A stretch of 64,000 nucleotides of DNA from Streptomyces sp. HUAS YS2 (GTDB lineage: Bacteria > Actinomycetota > Actinomycetes > Streptomycetales > Streptomycetaceae): contig NZ_CP137573.1 of assembly GCF_033343995.1 (NCBI RefSeq), positions 6,915,001 to 6,979,000 on the forward strand. The letters run 5' to 3'. Made by a program: the position numbers and the translations under genes. Under the pieces are notes generated by a model. That model did not search any database, was not told where the DNA came from, and worked only from the letters and a program-made list of their open reading frames with translations. The number at the start of each line of letters is the position of its first letter. Position 1 is the stretch's first letter. Shown piece by piece: positions 35,049-43,668 of the stretch.

Positions 35049-36496
35049 GTGTCGTCGTCCTGGACGTCGTGGGTCTCACCCCGCGCACGCTCGCCCACAT
35101 GCCCCGTCTGCGGTCCGTCGCCGATCGGGGTTTCGCCGCCGCACTGGACCCGGTCCTGCCCGCTGTCACCTGCTCGGTCCAGTCCACCTTCCTGACCGGG
35201 CGGACGCCCGCCGAACACGGCATCGTCGGAAACGGCTGGTACGACCGGGACATGGGCGAGGTGGCCTTCTGGCGACAGCACAACGCCCTCGTCCAGGGCG
35301 AGAAGGTCTGGCAGGCCGCCCGACGCACCCGCCCCGATCTGAAGGTCGCGAACATCTGCTGGTGGTACGCCATGGGCGCGGACGTCGACATCACCGTCAC
35401 CCCGCGCCCCGTCTACCACTACGACGGACGCAAGTCCCCCGACTGCTACACGGTCCCGGCAGGGCTGCGCGACAGCCTCACCGCCGAGCTCGGCCCGTTC
35501 CCGCTGTTCGACTACTGGGGTCCGAAGGCCGGTATAGCCTCGTCCCGTTGGATCGTCGACGCCACCCGGCGCGTCCTCGCGGACCACGATCCCGACCTCG
35601 CCCTCGTCTACGTCCCGCACCTGGACTACGACCTCCAGCGCCACGGCCCGAACTCCCCCCAGGCACGGGCCGCGGCCCGCGAGCTCGACACCGTCCTGGC
35701 CCCGCTCCTGGGGGAGCTGGCGGCGCGAGGGAGCACGGTCGTGGTGCTGAGCGAGTACGGCATCACCGAGGTACGGCGTCCCGTCGACATCAACCGGGTC
35801 CTCCGCCGAGAGGGTCTGCTGAACGTGTACACCCAGCAGGGCATGGAATACCTCGACCCCTGGACCTCTCGCGCCTTCGCCACCCCCGACCACCAGGTGG
35901 CCCACGTGTACGTAGCCGATCCCGAGGACGTGACGCGGGTCAGGGACCTGCTGATGGCGACGGAAGGCGTCGAGCAGGTCCTGGACCGGGAGGACCAGGC
36001 GAAGGCCGGGCTGGGGCACACGAGGGCCGGAGAGCTCGTCGCCGTCGCAGCCGACGACAGTTGGTTCACCTACTACTACTGGCTGGACGACGATCGGGCC
36101 CCGGACTTCGCCCGCGGCGTGGAGATCCACCGCAAGCCGGGCTACGACCCGGCCGAGCTGTTCTTCGACCCGGCCGATCCACTGGTCCTGGCAAGGGCGG
36201 CCCTGACCGTGGCCAAGCTCAGGCTGGGTGTGCGCAGCGCCATGTCCGTCGTGCCCACCGACCCGTCCTGCGTCCGCGGCAGCCACGGCCGGCCGGCCGA
36301 CGACCCCGACGACGGCCCCGTCCTGCTGTGCTCCGACCCCGCACACGCCCGGGACCGCTTCCACGCCACCGATGTGAAGGAGTTCCTGCTCTCGTGCCTG
36401 AATGACGTGGAGAAGGTCCGAGCCGCCGGTTCCCCGGAAGAGAAAAATGGGTTGAGCTTCGGCGGCGGCACCGGAAAGATCGGGCACCACCGATGA
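35045..36496 (+). CDS. Alkaline phosphatase-superfamily phosphodiesterase (nucleotide pyrophosphatase-like)
   Basis: This is a 483-aa protein of the NPP/type-I phosphodiesterase group. VVLDVVGLTPR binds the first metal. The nucleophile threonine is in LPAVTCSVQSTFLTGRTPAE. LVYVPHLDYDLQRHGPNSP and VVLSEYGITEV supply further metal ligands, and EIHRKPGYDPAELFFD is near the end. No signal peptide is seen, so it is probably cytoplasmic. This family travels with ebo genes and could cleave a phospho- or nucleotidyl intermediate. The start overlaps the eboE stop (ATGA). An MFS exporter follows 57 bp later. Confidence 0.85.
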   Translation: MSVVVLDVVGLTPRTLAHMPRLRSVADRGFAAALDPVLPAVTCSVQSTFLTGRTPAEHGIVGNGWYDRDMGEVAFWRQHNALVQGEKVWQAARRTRPDLKVANICWWYAMGADVDITVTPRPVYHYDGRKSPDCYTVPAGLRDSLTAELGPFPLFDYWGPKAGIASSRWIVDATRRVLADHDPDLALVYVPHLDYDLQRHGPNSPQARAAARELDTVLAPLLGELAARGSTVVVLSEYGITEVRRPVDINRVLRREGLLNVYTQQGMEYLDPWTSRAFATPDHQVAHVYVADPEDVTRVRDLLMATEGVEQVLDREDQAKAGLGHTRAGELVAVAADDSWFTYYYWLDDDRAPDFARGVEIHRKPGYDPAELFFDPADPLVLARAALTVAKLRLGVRSAMSVVPTDPSCVRGSHGRPADDPDDGPVLLCSDPAHARDRFHATDVKEFLLSCLNDVEKVRAAGSPEEKNGLSFGGGTGKIGHHR

Positions 36497-36553
36497 GTTC
36501 TTCCCGGCGCCGCGGTCCGTCAGTGTGACCCGCTTCGAGCGGAGGACACCGAC

Positions 36554-38074
36554 ATGACGGAAGGCACCATGCTCGCCCCCCAGACATCGCCCACTGTCCC
36601 AGCCGAGCGCGTCACCACCGTGCTGCGGATCCTCGTGCTGTCGACCTTCGTCGTCCTCCTCAACGAGACGATCATGGTCAACGCGATCCCGCGGCTCATG
36701 CGCCACTTCGAGGTCAGCGCGGCGGCCGCCGGATGGTTGTCCACGGCCTTCATGCTCACCATGGCCGTCGTCATCCCGGTGACGGGATGGTTCCTGCAGC
36801 GCGTGACGACCCGTACCGCATTCGGTCTGGCCATGGCTCTGTTCCTCGCGGGCACGGCGCTGGCCGCGGCCGCGCCCAGCTTCCCCGTGCTGCTGGCCGC
36901 CCGTGTCATCCAGGCGGGCGGCACCGCCGTCATGATGCCGCTGCTGATGACGACGCTGATGACGCTCGTGCCCCCGCAGGACCGAGGCCGGGTCATGGGG
37001 AACATCACCCTCGTCATCTCCGTCGCACCCGCCCTCGGCCCCGCGGCCTCCGGCGTGCTGCTGCAACTGGGCACGTGGCGCCTGCTGTTCCTCGCCGTAC
37101 TGCCCATCGCCGGTGCCATGGCCTTCTTCGGCCGGCGCCACCTGGTCAACATCGGCGAGCCGCAGGCCGGCCCCATCGACTGGCTGTCCGTTCCCCTGGC
37201 GGCAGTGGGCTTCGGCGCCCTCGTCTACGGCCTGAGCGGGCTCGGCGCCGAGAACGCGGCCCAGGCCCCCGTGCCCCCGGCGGTCACGACCCTGGCGGGC
37301 GGCGTGATGGTGGCCCTGTTCGTCTGGCGGCAGCTGGCGCTGCAGCGCTCGTCCACGCCGCTGCTGGACCTGCGCACCCTGACGTACCGGCACTTCTCGG
37401 TGGCGCTCGGCCTGATGTGCCTGTCGTTCATGGCGCTCATGGGCGCGTTCATCCTGCTGCCGATCTACCTGCAGGAGGTGGCCGGCCTGAGCTCACTGCA
37501 GACCGGTCTGCTCCTCATCCCCGGCGGCCTGACCATGGGCCTGCTCGGACCGCAGGTCGGCAAGCTCTACGACCGGCTCGGCGCACCGCGCCTCGTCGTG
37601 CCCGGGGCCGTGCTCACCGCGGTCTGCCTCGCTCTGTTCGCCCTCACCGACGCGCAGACCTCGCCCTGGCTGGTGCTCGCCCTCCACGTGGCCCTGAGCG
37701 CCGGTATGGCGTTCGTCTTCACCCCCGTTTTCACCTCCGGCCTGGCCGTACTGCCGCCGCACCTCTACCCCCACGGCTCGGCCATCCTGGGCTCGCTCCA
37801 GCAGGTCGCGGCCGCCGCCGGCACCGCCCTGGTCATCAGCGTCATGTCGGGCAGGGCCGCCTCGGCCGCAGCTGCCGGCGCCGACGCCACGGGCGCCCTG
37901 GAGACCGGCATCCGGTGGGGATTCGGCGTCGGTGCCGCGATCGGCGGACTGACCGTGCTGGTCGCGCTGCTGGTCCGTACCCCGCCCGCTCCGCAGCAGC
38001 CCGCCGAGTCGAAGGCCCAGGACGACGAGGACGGCACCACCGCGGACCAGGTGGCCCAGACGCCCGCCTCCTGA
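36554..38074 (+). CDS. MFS transporter, DHA2 (EmrB/QacA) family
   Basis: This is a 506-aa membrane protein with ~14 predicted helices. The DHA2 motif LNETIMVNAIPRLMRHFEVS is in helix 1. AGWLSTAFMLTMAVVIPVTG follows, and motif C-like glycine/proline residues are in SVAPALGPAASG. It is probably a proton-coupled exporter. A charged C-terminal tail (~35 residues) is cytoplasmic. The SD GGAGGACACC sits before ATG 36554. The 57-bp gap and shared strand suggest it is the last gene of the Ebo operon and may export its product, but an independent drug-efflux role is possible. It ends in a hairpin terminator. Confidence 0.88.
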   Translation: MTEGTMLAPQTSPTVPAERVTTVLRILVLSTFVVLLNETIMVNAIPRLMRHFEVSAAAAGWLSTAFMLTMAVVIPVTGWFLQRVTTRTAFGLAMALFLAGTALAAAAPSFPVLLAARVIQAGGTAVMMPLLMTTLMTLVPPQDRGRVMGNITLVISVAPALGPAASGVLLQLGTWRLLFLAVLPIAGAMAFFGRRHLVNIGEPQAGPIDWLSVPLAAVGFGALVYGLSGLGAENAAQAPVPPAVTTLAGGVMVALFVWRQLALQRSSTPLLDLRTLTYRHFSVALGLMCLSFMALMGAFILLPIYLQEVAGLSSLQTGLLLIPGGLTMGLLGPQVGKLYDRLGAPRLVVPGAVLTAVCLALFALTDAQTSPWLVLALHVALSAGMAFVFTPVFTSGLAVLPPHLYPHGSAILGSLQQVAAAAGTALVISVMSGRAASAAAAGADATGALETGIRWGFGVGAAIGGLTVLVALLVRTPPAPQQPAESKAQDDEDGTTADQVAQTPAS

Positions 38075-38086
38075 CGTCGGCTCCGC

Positions 38087-38114
38087 GGCCGGCCCGGCGA
38101 CGACTGGGCCGGCC
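38087..38114 (+). terminator. Hairpin terminator after MFS gene
   Basis: GGCCGGCCC (38087-38095) pairs with GGGCCGGCC (38106-38114) around a 10-nt loop. A second outer pair, TGACGT (38072-38077) with ACGTCA (38126-38131), could extend it. The rest of the gap to 38293 shows nothing recognisable. Confidence 0.6.
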
Positions 38115-38293
38115 CACCGGCCGTCACGTCAGCCAGAGCCGTGAGCCTGATCGTGGTCGCACTCATGCGCACGCATGCCTTCGCCGCCGCTCCGTGACCT
38201 GGTCCGATGCAGGCGAGCGACGTCGCCGACGGGCAGGGGGAGGTGTCCGATGACAGCCTGAGGGCGTAACAGGATCCGCGAAAGGGAAGTGCC

Positions 38294-39091
38294 ATGATCA
38301 CTACTGACTTTGCGCCGGGCTCCCCCTGCTGGCTCGATCTCGGAGCCCCCGACGTCCCGGCTGCCGCAGCCTTCTACGGGGCCGTGCTCGGATGGGAGTA
38401 CGAGCCCATGGGCGAGGGAGCGGAGGGGGAAGGCGGGATGTTCCGGAAGGACGGAAAGATCGTCGCCGGGCTCGGCAAGCTCACGGAGCAGGGCGCACGC
38501 TCAGCCTGGATGATCTACTACATGGTCGCCGACGCCGACGCCACGACACAGGCGACGGAGCGTGCGGGTGGCACGGTTCGCGTGGCTCCGAAGGACTTCG
38601 GAGAGGAGGGCCGGATGGCCCAGTACAGCGACCCCCTGGGGGGACAGTTCGCCGTCTGGCAGCCGGGAACCACCCGAGGCATCGAGCTGGCGGACGAGCC
38701 GGGCTCCCTCTTCTGGACCGAGCTGTACACGAGCGACGCCGCGGCGGCGAAGGCCTTCTACGGCGACGTCCTCGGCTGGCGGTTCCAGGACACCGAGCTG
38801 CCCGGCGGCGGGGGCGCGTATGCCCTGATCACTCCCGCCGGACTGCCCGAGGAGCGCATGCACGGCGGCCTTCTGGAGCTGGCCGAGGAGGACCTCGCCC
38901 TCGCGAACGGGCGGCCGTACTGGCACCCGGTCTTCGCGGTCGCCGACTGCGATGCCGCGGTCGCCCGCGTCATCGAGAACGGCGGCCGTGTGCAGATGGG
39001 ACCTGATGACGCGCAGGGCGTCGGCCGGCTCGCCGTCTGCCTCGATCCGTCCGACGCCGATTTCGTGGTCCTCGCGCCGGCCCGCGGCTGA
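38294..39091 (+). CDS. VOC-family protein with two glyoxalase domains
   Basis: This is a 265-aa protein made of two homologous VOC units. The first spans ~10-125 (PCWLDLGAPDVPAAAAFYGA) and the second ~135-262 (LFWTELYTSDAAAAKAFYGD). Each opens with the same W-x-(D/E)-L pattern followed by FYG. This two-domain type is common in Streptomyces and often annotated as hydroxylase- or glyoxalase-like, but no reaction is established from sequence. ATG 38294 has AAAGGGAAG upstream. It is monocistronic, between two gaps. Confidence 0.85.
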   Translation: MITTDFAPGSPCWLDLGAPDVPAAAAFYGAVLGWEYEPMGEGAEGEGGMFRKDGKIVAGLGKLTEQGARSAWMIYYMVADADATTQATERAGGTVRVAPKDFGEEGRMAQYSDPLGGQFAVWQPGTTRGIELADEPGSLFWTELYTSDAAAAKAFYGDVLGWRFQDTELPGGGGAYALITPAGLPEERMHGGLLELAEEDLALANGRPYWHPVFAVADCDAAVARVIENGGRVQMGPDDAQGVGRLAVCLDPSDADFVVLAPARG

Positions 39092-39151
39092 GGGCGGCCG
39101 GGCCGCGCCGTCGGCGGTCAGGAAGGGCTTGCCCGGTCTGAAGGGCCTGCA

Positions 39152-39316
39152 TCAGCGGTGCGCGCGGCTGCGCCGGGTGAAGCGGCTCCCGAGGAGCAGC
39201 AGGTCGACGACGAACAGGACGATGCCGATGAACAGCAGGTAGAGCAGGCCGTCGGCGACCGCACCGATGATGCCGAGGGCGATCGCGATGACGAGCACGA
39301 GCAGGAACAGGCTCAT
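39152..39316 (-). CDS. Small hydrophobic membrane protein (54 aa)
   Basis: This is a 54-aa protein, almost entirely hydrophobic for residues 1-43 (MSLFLLVLVIAIALGIIGAV then LLYLLFIGIVLFVVDLLLLG). It ends in the basic tail SRFTRRSRAHR. Two membrane helices are likely, with the basic end in the cytoplasm. A strong SD, GAGGAGG, precedes ATG 39316. It lies 26 bp behind the PRC-barrel gene on the same strand, so they are probably co-expressed. Similar small proteins are common in actinomycetes; the role is unknown. Confidence 0.75.
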   Translation of the reverse strand: MSLFLLVLVIAIALGIIGAVADGLLYLLFIGIVLFVVDLLLLGSRFTRRSRAHR

Positions 39317-39342
39317 GACGGCCTCCTCGGGGCGGCCGGTGT

Positions 39343-39699
39343 TCAGGGGCGGGCGAGGCGGCGTTCGCCACCGGCGCCCGTTGTGTAGGCAAGGCCGTAG
39401 TGCTCGAAGATCGCGGCTTCGTCGCCGGCGGGCAATACGTCGTCGGTGCCGATGGAGGGGCAGTCCTTCACCACGGCCTTCGCGTAGTTGACCTTCAGGT
39501 AGCCGGGGCCCACGGTCGCGCCCTCCAGAGGGACGAAGACCAGGCGGTGGCGGGTGGGCAGGCCGATCTGGACGGTGGCCATGGAAGGCGCGTCGGTGCC
39601 GGTGTCGACGTAGATCGCCTCGAGGCTGCCGATCTTGCGGCCGTCGAGGTCGACGACGTCGTGCGTGCGCCATTCACGGATGTCGCCTACCTGGATCAT
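39343..39699 (-). CDS. PRC-barrel domain protein
   Basis: This is a 118-aa protein. The N-terminal ~75 residues are a PRC-barrel (VVDLDGRKIGSLEAIYVDTG, then RLVFVPLEGATVGPGYLKV). A short tail follows with the AIFEHYGLAYTTGAGGER segment typical of Streptomyces PRC proteins of this size. PRC barrels bind proteins or RNA; these short stand-alone forms are often stress-associated. ATG 39699 is preferred over GTG 39717 because AAGGAG sits at the right distance. It is upstream of the 54-aa membrane protein gene in one likely operon. Confidence 0.85.
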   Translation of the reverse strand: MIQVGDIREWRTHDVVDLDGRKIGSLEAIYVDTGTDAPSMATVQIGLPTRHRLVFVPLEGATVGPGYLKVNYAKAVVKDCPSIGTDDVLPAGDEAAIFEHYGLAYTTGAGGERRLARP

Positions 39700-39964
39700 G
39701 GGTGGCTCCTTCACCACGTGGCCGGGCGATCGGGGGCGATGGCCGATGCCGGGGCGCCGGCCTGCGTTCTTGTCGACGGTGCCCCTCTAGCGTGCCCTCG
39801 TCCCCGGGCACTCACCAGCGCACGCGCCGACGCGCTTGCCGGGACCGGGGCCACGTGCTTCGCCCGCCCGCCACGGCCCGGCTCCGCGCCCCGAGCCTGC
39901 TCGCACCGTGCGGATCCTGAGGGCGAGTGGCATCACATCGTCGTGGTGGCCCGGCCGCGAGCCG

Positions 39965-40159
39965 TCACTCCGGCGTCGCGGAGGAGCTGGCGGAGGGTGT
40001 CGGGGTGGCGCTCTGCGTCGGTTCCCCGCTCTTGTCGGGACCCTTCTCCTTGTCAATGGTGCCGCATGCGCTCAACGTGGCCACCAGGGCGAGCATCGCC
40101 ATGCCGGCCCTGATCGTGTGCCGACGTGAAGTTCCAGGAATACGGGACGTCTTGGTCAT
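39965..40159 (-). CDS. Small putative lipoprotein (64 aa)
   Basis: This is a 64-aa protein with a basic N-terminus (MTKTSRIPGTSRRHTIRAG), a hydrophobic stretch MAMLALVATLSAC ending in a lipobox-like LSAC at residues ~29-32, and a Ser/Thr/Pro-rich mature part (TQSATPTPSASSSATPE). It should be a membrane-anchored short peptide on the outer face. A good SD, GGAAGAGGAAG, precedes ATG 40159. It is monocistronic. No homologue is recognised; the 265 bp between it and the PRC gene hold nothing I can identify. Confidence 0.65.
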   Translation of the reverse strand: MTKTSRIPGTSRRHTIRAGMAMLALVATLSACGTIDKEKGPDKSGEPTQSATPTPSASSSATPE

Positions 40160-40304
40160 GTGTCACTTCCTCTTCCTGATCGGAGTCCGGGCAACTCGAA
40201 CTCGTGCCCAAGTGTACGGATGAGGAACGACGGCCTTCTGAATTCGGTTACCCGCACCGGCGGTGTTCGGCCATTATTCGGCGCGATGGCGACGAAATGC
40301 CGGC

Positions 40305-40877
40305 TCACTGCCGTCCGAGCGTCGCCCACCGTTCCGCGGGGAGGGTGAACTCGCTGAGGGTGATGTGTGCTCGCTTCTCCCGCTCGAAGAAGCTGTGCTC
40401 GCGCGCGAAAGTGAACCCGAGGCGCTCCAGCAGCCGCGCGGAAGGCGTGTTCCGTACGTCGCACTCCGCCACGGCCGTGCGCAGCCCCTGGGCGAACAGC
40501 TCGGCGAGGACGCCGCGGACGGCCTCGGACGCGTACCCCTGCCCCTGTCGGGCGCGGGCGATGCTGAAGCCCAACTCGGCTTTCGCGCCGCCTGGATGCC
40601 GGTTCACGGCGATGTCACCGACGAGGCGCTCGTCCTCCTTCAGCTCGATCGCGTAGGGAAACCATCCCGGACGGGTGGGATCGCGACGTGCGTATTCGTC
40701 GACGAGGCGACGCGCCGATGCGAGGGGGAGCGGGAAATCCCAGTTCTGATAGCGGGCGACTTCCCGATCGGAGCGATAGGCCGCGAAATCCGGAACGTCG
40801 CGGGGATGGAATCGTCGGAGGCGGAGTCGTGAAGTCTCGATCTGCACCGGACAAGGATTCCAGGGCCGCTCGCCCAT
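40305..40877 (-). CDS. GNAT N-acetyltransferase (RimJ/RimL-like)
   Basis: This is a 190-aa acetyltransferase of the GNAT RimJ/RimL group. It has IETSRLRLRRFHPRDVPDFA at the N-terminus, then AELGFSIARARQGQGYASEA with the acetyl-CoA-binding R/Q-x-x-G-x-G/A loop, and AECDVRNTPSARLLERLGF near the end. It transfers acetyl groups to the amine of a protein or small molecule; the target is unknown. ATG 40877 is taken; ATG 40886 is equally possible and neither has a strong SD. It is on the same strand as, and 101 bp behind, the cold-shock-domain gene. Confidence 0.85.
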   Translation of the reverse strand: MGERPWNPCPVQIETSRLRLRRFHPRDVPDFAAYRSDREVARYQNWDFPLPLASARRLVDEYARRDPTRPGWFPYAIELKEDERLVGDIAVNRHPGGAKAELGFSIARARQGQGYASEAVRGVLAELFAQGLRTAVAECDVRNTPSARLLERLGFTFAREHSFFEREKRAHITLSEFTLPAERWATLGRQ

Positions 40878-40978
40878 GGGAAGCATTCCGGGAAAGCGCG
40901 CCCTCGCCTCGCCCGTTCCCGCCGCTGCCACCGCCGACGTCACGGACGACGGCGACGGCGACGGAGGCGGGACGACGA

Positions 40979-41368
40979 TCACCCCTCGGTCCAGCTGTGG
41001 CCCTTCGCGAACTGGACCAGTCCGGCGCGCGCCTGCAGGATCTGCTCGCCGGTGAGCGACGGGACCGACGTCAGGAGGACCTCGGTGACCTCGCGGATGA
41101 ACTCCTCCGCGCTGAGCACGTCGCACAGGGAGTCGTCGAACGGGGCCGCGGCCCTGGCCTCCGTGCCCGGGGCGAGGCGGACCGCGGACGCCTTCGGCCC
41201 ACGGTCGCCGTTCTCGATCTCGAACTCCACCTTCACGCCGGCACGCACGTACTCCTCCGCCACGTGCATGTCGTTCACGTGCAGGAACACGTCGTCGCCG
41301 CCGCTCTCCGGCGCGATGAACCCAAAACCCCGAACACTGTCAAAACGCACCACACGACCAACAGCCAT
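40979..41368 (-). CDS. Cold-shock-domain protein with C-terminal extension
   Basis: This is a 129-aa protein. Residues 1-~65 are a cold-shock domain with both RNA-binding motifs (RGFGFI and VFLHVND). This is the length of the entire usual CspA. The remaining ~60 residues are a helical extension (DVLSAEEFIREVTEVLLTSV, then GEQILQARAGLV) that is not part of the canonical fold. The longer type occurs in Streptomyces. It is a predicted single-stranded nucleic-acid-binding protein. ATG 41368 has GGGAG upstream. Confidence 0.88.
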   Translation of the reverse strand: MAVGRVVRFDSVRGFGFIAPESGGDDVFLHVNDMHVAEEYVRAGVKVEFEIENGDRGPKASAVRLAPGTEARAAAPFDDSLCDVLSAEEFIREVTEVLLTSVPSLTGEQILQARAGLVQFAKGHSWTEG

Positions 41369-41469
41369 GACATCTCCCACCGGAACCGGGCCCATTGCCC
41401 CTACGGGCCCCTTGCCCGAAGATTCCGGTGGGAAGCGTAGTCACGAGCGTGTCGCCGGGGCGAGGCCGC

Positions 41470-41497
41470 CGACTGAACGGCCCCGCCAGTTCAGTCG
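41470..41497 (-). terminator. Hairpin at end of glycosyltransferase gene
   Basis: CGACTGAAC (41470-41478) pairs with GTTCAGTCG (41489-41497) around a 10-nt loop. It overlaps the stop codon of the minus-strand glycosyltransferase gene and likely ends its transcript. Confidence 0.5.
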
Positions 41498-43563
41498 CCG
41501 CACCGGTAGAGGGTGCCCTGAACGTCCTTGTCGTTCCCGCCGAACGTGGAGGCCGGTACGGCTGTGCAGTCCGCCTTCACCCAGGCCCGTACCTCGTCGA
41601 CGGCCGCGTTCTTCTTGCCCTGGGTCTGCGCGTAGCCCTGCCAGCCGTCGGAGCTGAGCAGGACGAAGCGCAACTTCCCTTCGGACACCAGCTTCTTGAC
41701 CTCCGCCGGCGCGGGCGTCGGCGAACCGCCGCTGAATCCGCCCATCGGCAGCACGCGGGCGCCGGTGGCGAGGATGTAGTTCCAGGACATGACGGCGGAG
41801 TCGTTGGCGAACACGAACTTCGCGCCGTCGCCGTGCCGTTGCGTGTAGGCGAGCAGGTTGTGCTGGCTGTCGGTGAGCACGTCCGACTCGTTGAGGGACG
41901 CCGAGGCGGCGGCCGTGCCGCGCGGTGCGTTGCCCACCCCGACGATGTTGGCCGCCCGGCGCACCGCGTTGCCGCCCGTGGCGAACGGTCCGGCCGACGC
42001 GTCCATCGCGCTGCCGGCGTACAGCGGATCGAGCACCGACAGGGACCAGGCCGCGGGCCCGGCGAACATGGTGACCAGGCCTGCCGCCAGTCCGACCAGG
42101 GCGAGCCTGCCCGTCCGCCGGTCCTTGCGGTGTGCGACGACGAGCGAGGTCAGGGCGACCAGGCCCGCCAGGATGAGCAGCCACGGCAGCCACGGCAGGA
42201 AGTCCGGATACAGGAAGCAGAGGAAGGCGCTCCACACGAGTTCCACCGCGATCACGGCGGGCAGCACACGCACGCTCCGGCCGTCCCGGTACGCCTTCCA
42301 GAGGGCCACCAGACCGGCCCCCGACAGCGCCGCGAGCGCGGGGGCGAGCATGGCGACATAGGCGGTGTGCGGCACCTCGATGGCACTCAGCACCAGGGCG
42401 CTGATGGCCAGCCAGCCTCCCCACAGGACGTATCCTCCGCGCAGCCGGTCGGTGCGTGGCACCTTGCGACGCCAGCCGGCGCAGAGCACCAGGCTCGTCA
42501 GCGCCAGCGGGTACAACCAGCCCACCTGCGGGGCGAAGCGGCTGCCGAGGAGCTTGCCGGGGACCGAGCCGCCGCCGGAGGGCCCGGTGTCCGGCGGTGC
42601 GCCGGGCGCGGCCGCCGGGTCCGGCGCGCCAATGCCCTGCGGCGGGCCGACGGTGTCGTTCATCTGGCTGACGGAGCCGGTGATCGCGTCGCGGGAGAAG
42701 CGGTTGAGGCCGTTGTAGCCGAAGACCATGCTGATGGCGCTGTTGTCGGTGGTCCCGTCCACGTAAGGTCGTTCGGACGCCGGGGTGAACGTCAGGACCG
42801 CGACCCAGGACAGCGAGACCGCGAGGGTGACCGCACCCGCGGCCAGCACGTGGCCCACTCTCCGGCGCAGCGGCGTGGGTGCCACGACGAGGTAGCCGAC
42901 GGCGAGGGCGGGCAGGATCAGCCAGGCCTGCAGCATCTTGGCCTGGAAACCCAGGCCGACCCACACCCCGGCGAGCAGGAGGGGGCGCAGCCGGGCGCTG
43001 AACATGGCACGCTGGCAGGCGTCGGCGGCCAGGACGAGGCACATGGTCATCGCCCCGTCACCCATGGAGTGGCCGAACATGGAGGCGACCGCAGGAGTCA
43101 GGGTCATGATCCCCGCGGCCAGCAGGCCGGGTACGACGCCTGCCCAGAGGCGCACGACTCGGTAGAGCACGAGGACGCTGATGACGCCTTCGACGGCCTG
43201 GGGGAGCGTCAGTGACCAGGCGTGGAAGCCGAAGACGCGCGCGGACAGGGCCTGTGGCCAGAGGAAGCCGCCGAGCTTGTCGAGGGTGAGGGTGGCGCCC
43301 GGATCGAGGGCGCCGAAGAAGAAGGCCCGCCAGCTCTCCGACATGCTGCGGGCCGCGACGGCGTAGAAGGGGGCGTAGCCGCTGGTGGTGATGTTCCAGG
43401 TGTAGAGGAGGGCCGCCAGGGCCGCGATGCCCAGCAGCGCGGGTCTCGCCCAGCGGGGCTGATCCGCGGGCGACTTCCACACCTCCCAGCGTCTGCGGGT
43501 GACCGACGGGGGCGGCTCGTGCTCCGGCGTCGGGGCATCGGTGTCGCGCAGCGCGGTACTCAT
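41491..43563 (-). CDS. GT39-family membrane glycosyltransferase (ArnT-like)
   Basis: This is a 690-aa multi-pass protein with ~11 membrane helices. Residues after the first helix hold YAPFYAVAARSMSESWRAFF and the long lumenal loop LDPGATLTLDKLGGFLWPQA, typical of the bacterial GT39 group (YkcB/mannosyltransferase-like). A C-terminal soluble domain contains LSSDGWQGYAQTQGKKN. It probably transfers a sugar from a polyprenyl-phosphate donor on the outer face of the membrane. ATG 43563 is preferred because it overlaps the stop of a 12-codon reading frame (ATGA); ATG 43575 is an alternative. It follows the enoyl-CoA hydratase gene on the same strand. Confidence 0.85.
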   Translation of the reverse strand: MSTALRDTDAPTPEHEPPPSVTRRRWEVWKSPADQPRWARPALLGIAALAALLYTWNITTSGYAPFYAVAARSMSESWRAFFFGALDPGATLTLDKLGGFLWPQALSARVFGFHAWSLTLPQAVEGVISVLVLYRVVRLWAGVVPGLLAAGIMTLTPAVASMFGHSMGDGAMTMCLVLAADACQRAMFSARLRPLLLAGVWVGLGFQAKMLQAWLILPALAVGYLVVAPTPLRRRVGHVLAAGAVTLAVSLSWVAVLTFTPASERPYVDGTTDNSAISMVFGYNGLNRFSRDAITGSVSQMNDTVGPPQGIGAPDPAAAPGAPPDTGPSGGGSVPGKLLGSRFAPQVGWLYPLALTSLVLCAGWRRKVPRTDRLRGGYVLWGGWLAISALVLSAIEVPHTAYVAMLAPALAALSGAGLVALWKAYRDGRSVRVLPAVIAVELVWSAFLCFLYPDFLPWLPWLLILAGLVALTSLVVAHRKDRRTGRLALVGLAAGLVTMFAGPAAWSLSVLDPLYAGSAMDASAGPFATGGNAVRRAANIVGVGNAPRGTAAASASLNESDVLTDSQHNLLAYTQRHGDGAKFVFANDSAVMSWNYILATGARVLPMGGFSGGSPTPAPAEVKKLVSEGKLRFVLLSSDGWQGYAQTQGKKNAAVDEVRAWVKADCTAVPASTFGGNDKDVQGTLYRCGD

Positions 43564-43598
43564 GACAGCCCGCATGAGCGGCATAATGTTGTGGTCAT
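43560..43598 (-). CDS. Possible 12-aa leader peptide upstream of GT39 gene
   Basis: ATG 43598 opens the frame MTTTLCRSCGLS, whose TGA overlaps the glycosyltransferase ATG in an ATGA junction. It contains two cysteines and one TTA leucine codon. No clear SD is seen. It could be a translationally coupled uORF or chance. Confidence 0.25.
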   Translation of the reverse strand: MTTTLCRSCGLS

Positions 43599-43668
43599 GG
43601 CAAAACGTTAGGGCGTTCGTCCCGCTGACCACCACGCCGGGCGGAAGCCGGCGTTCGCTTTCGGTCGA

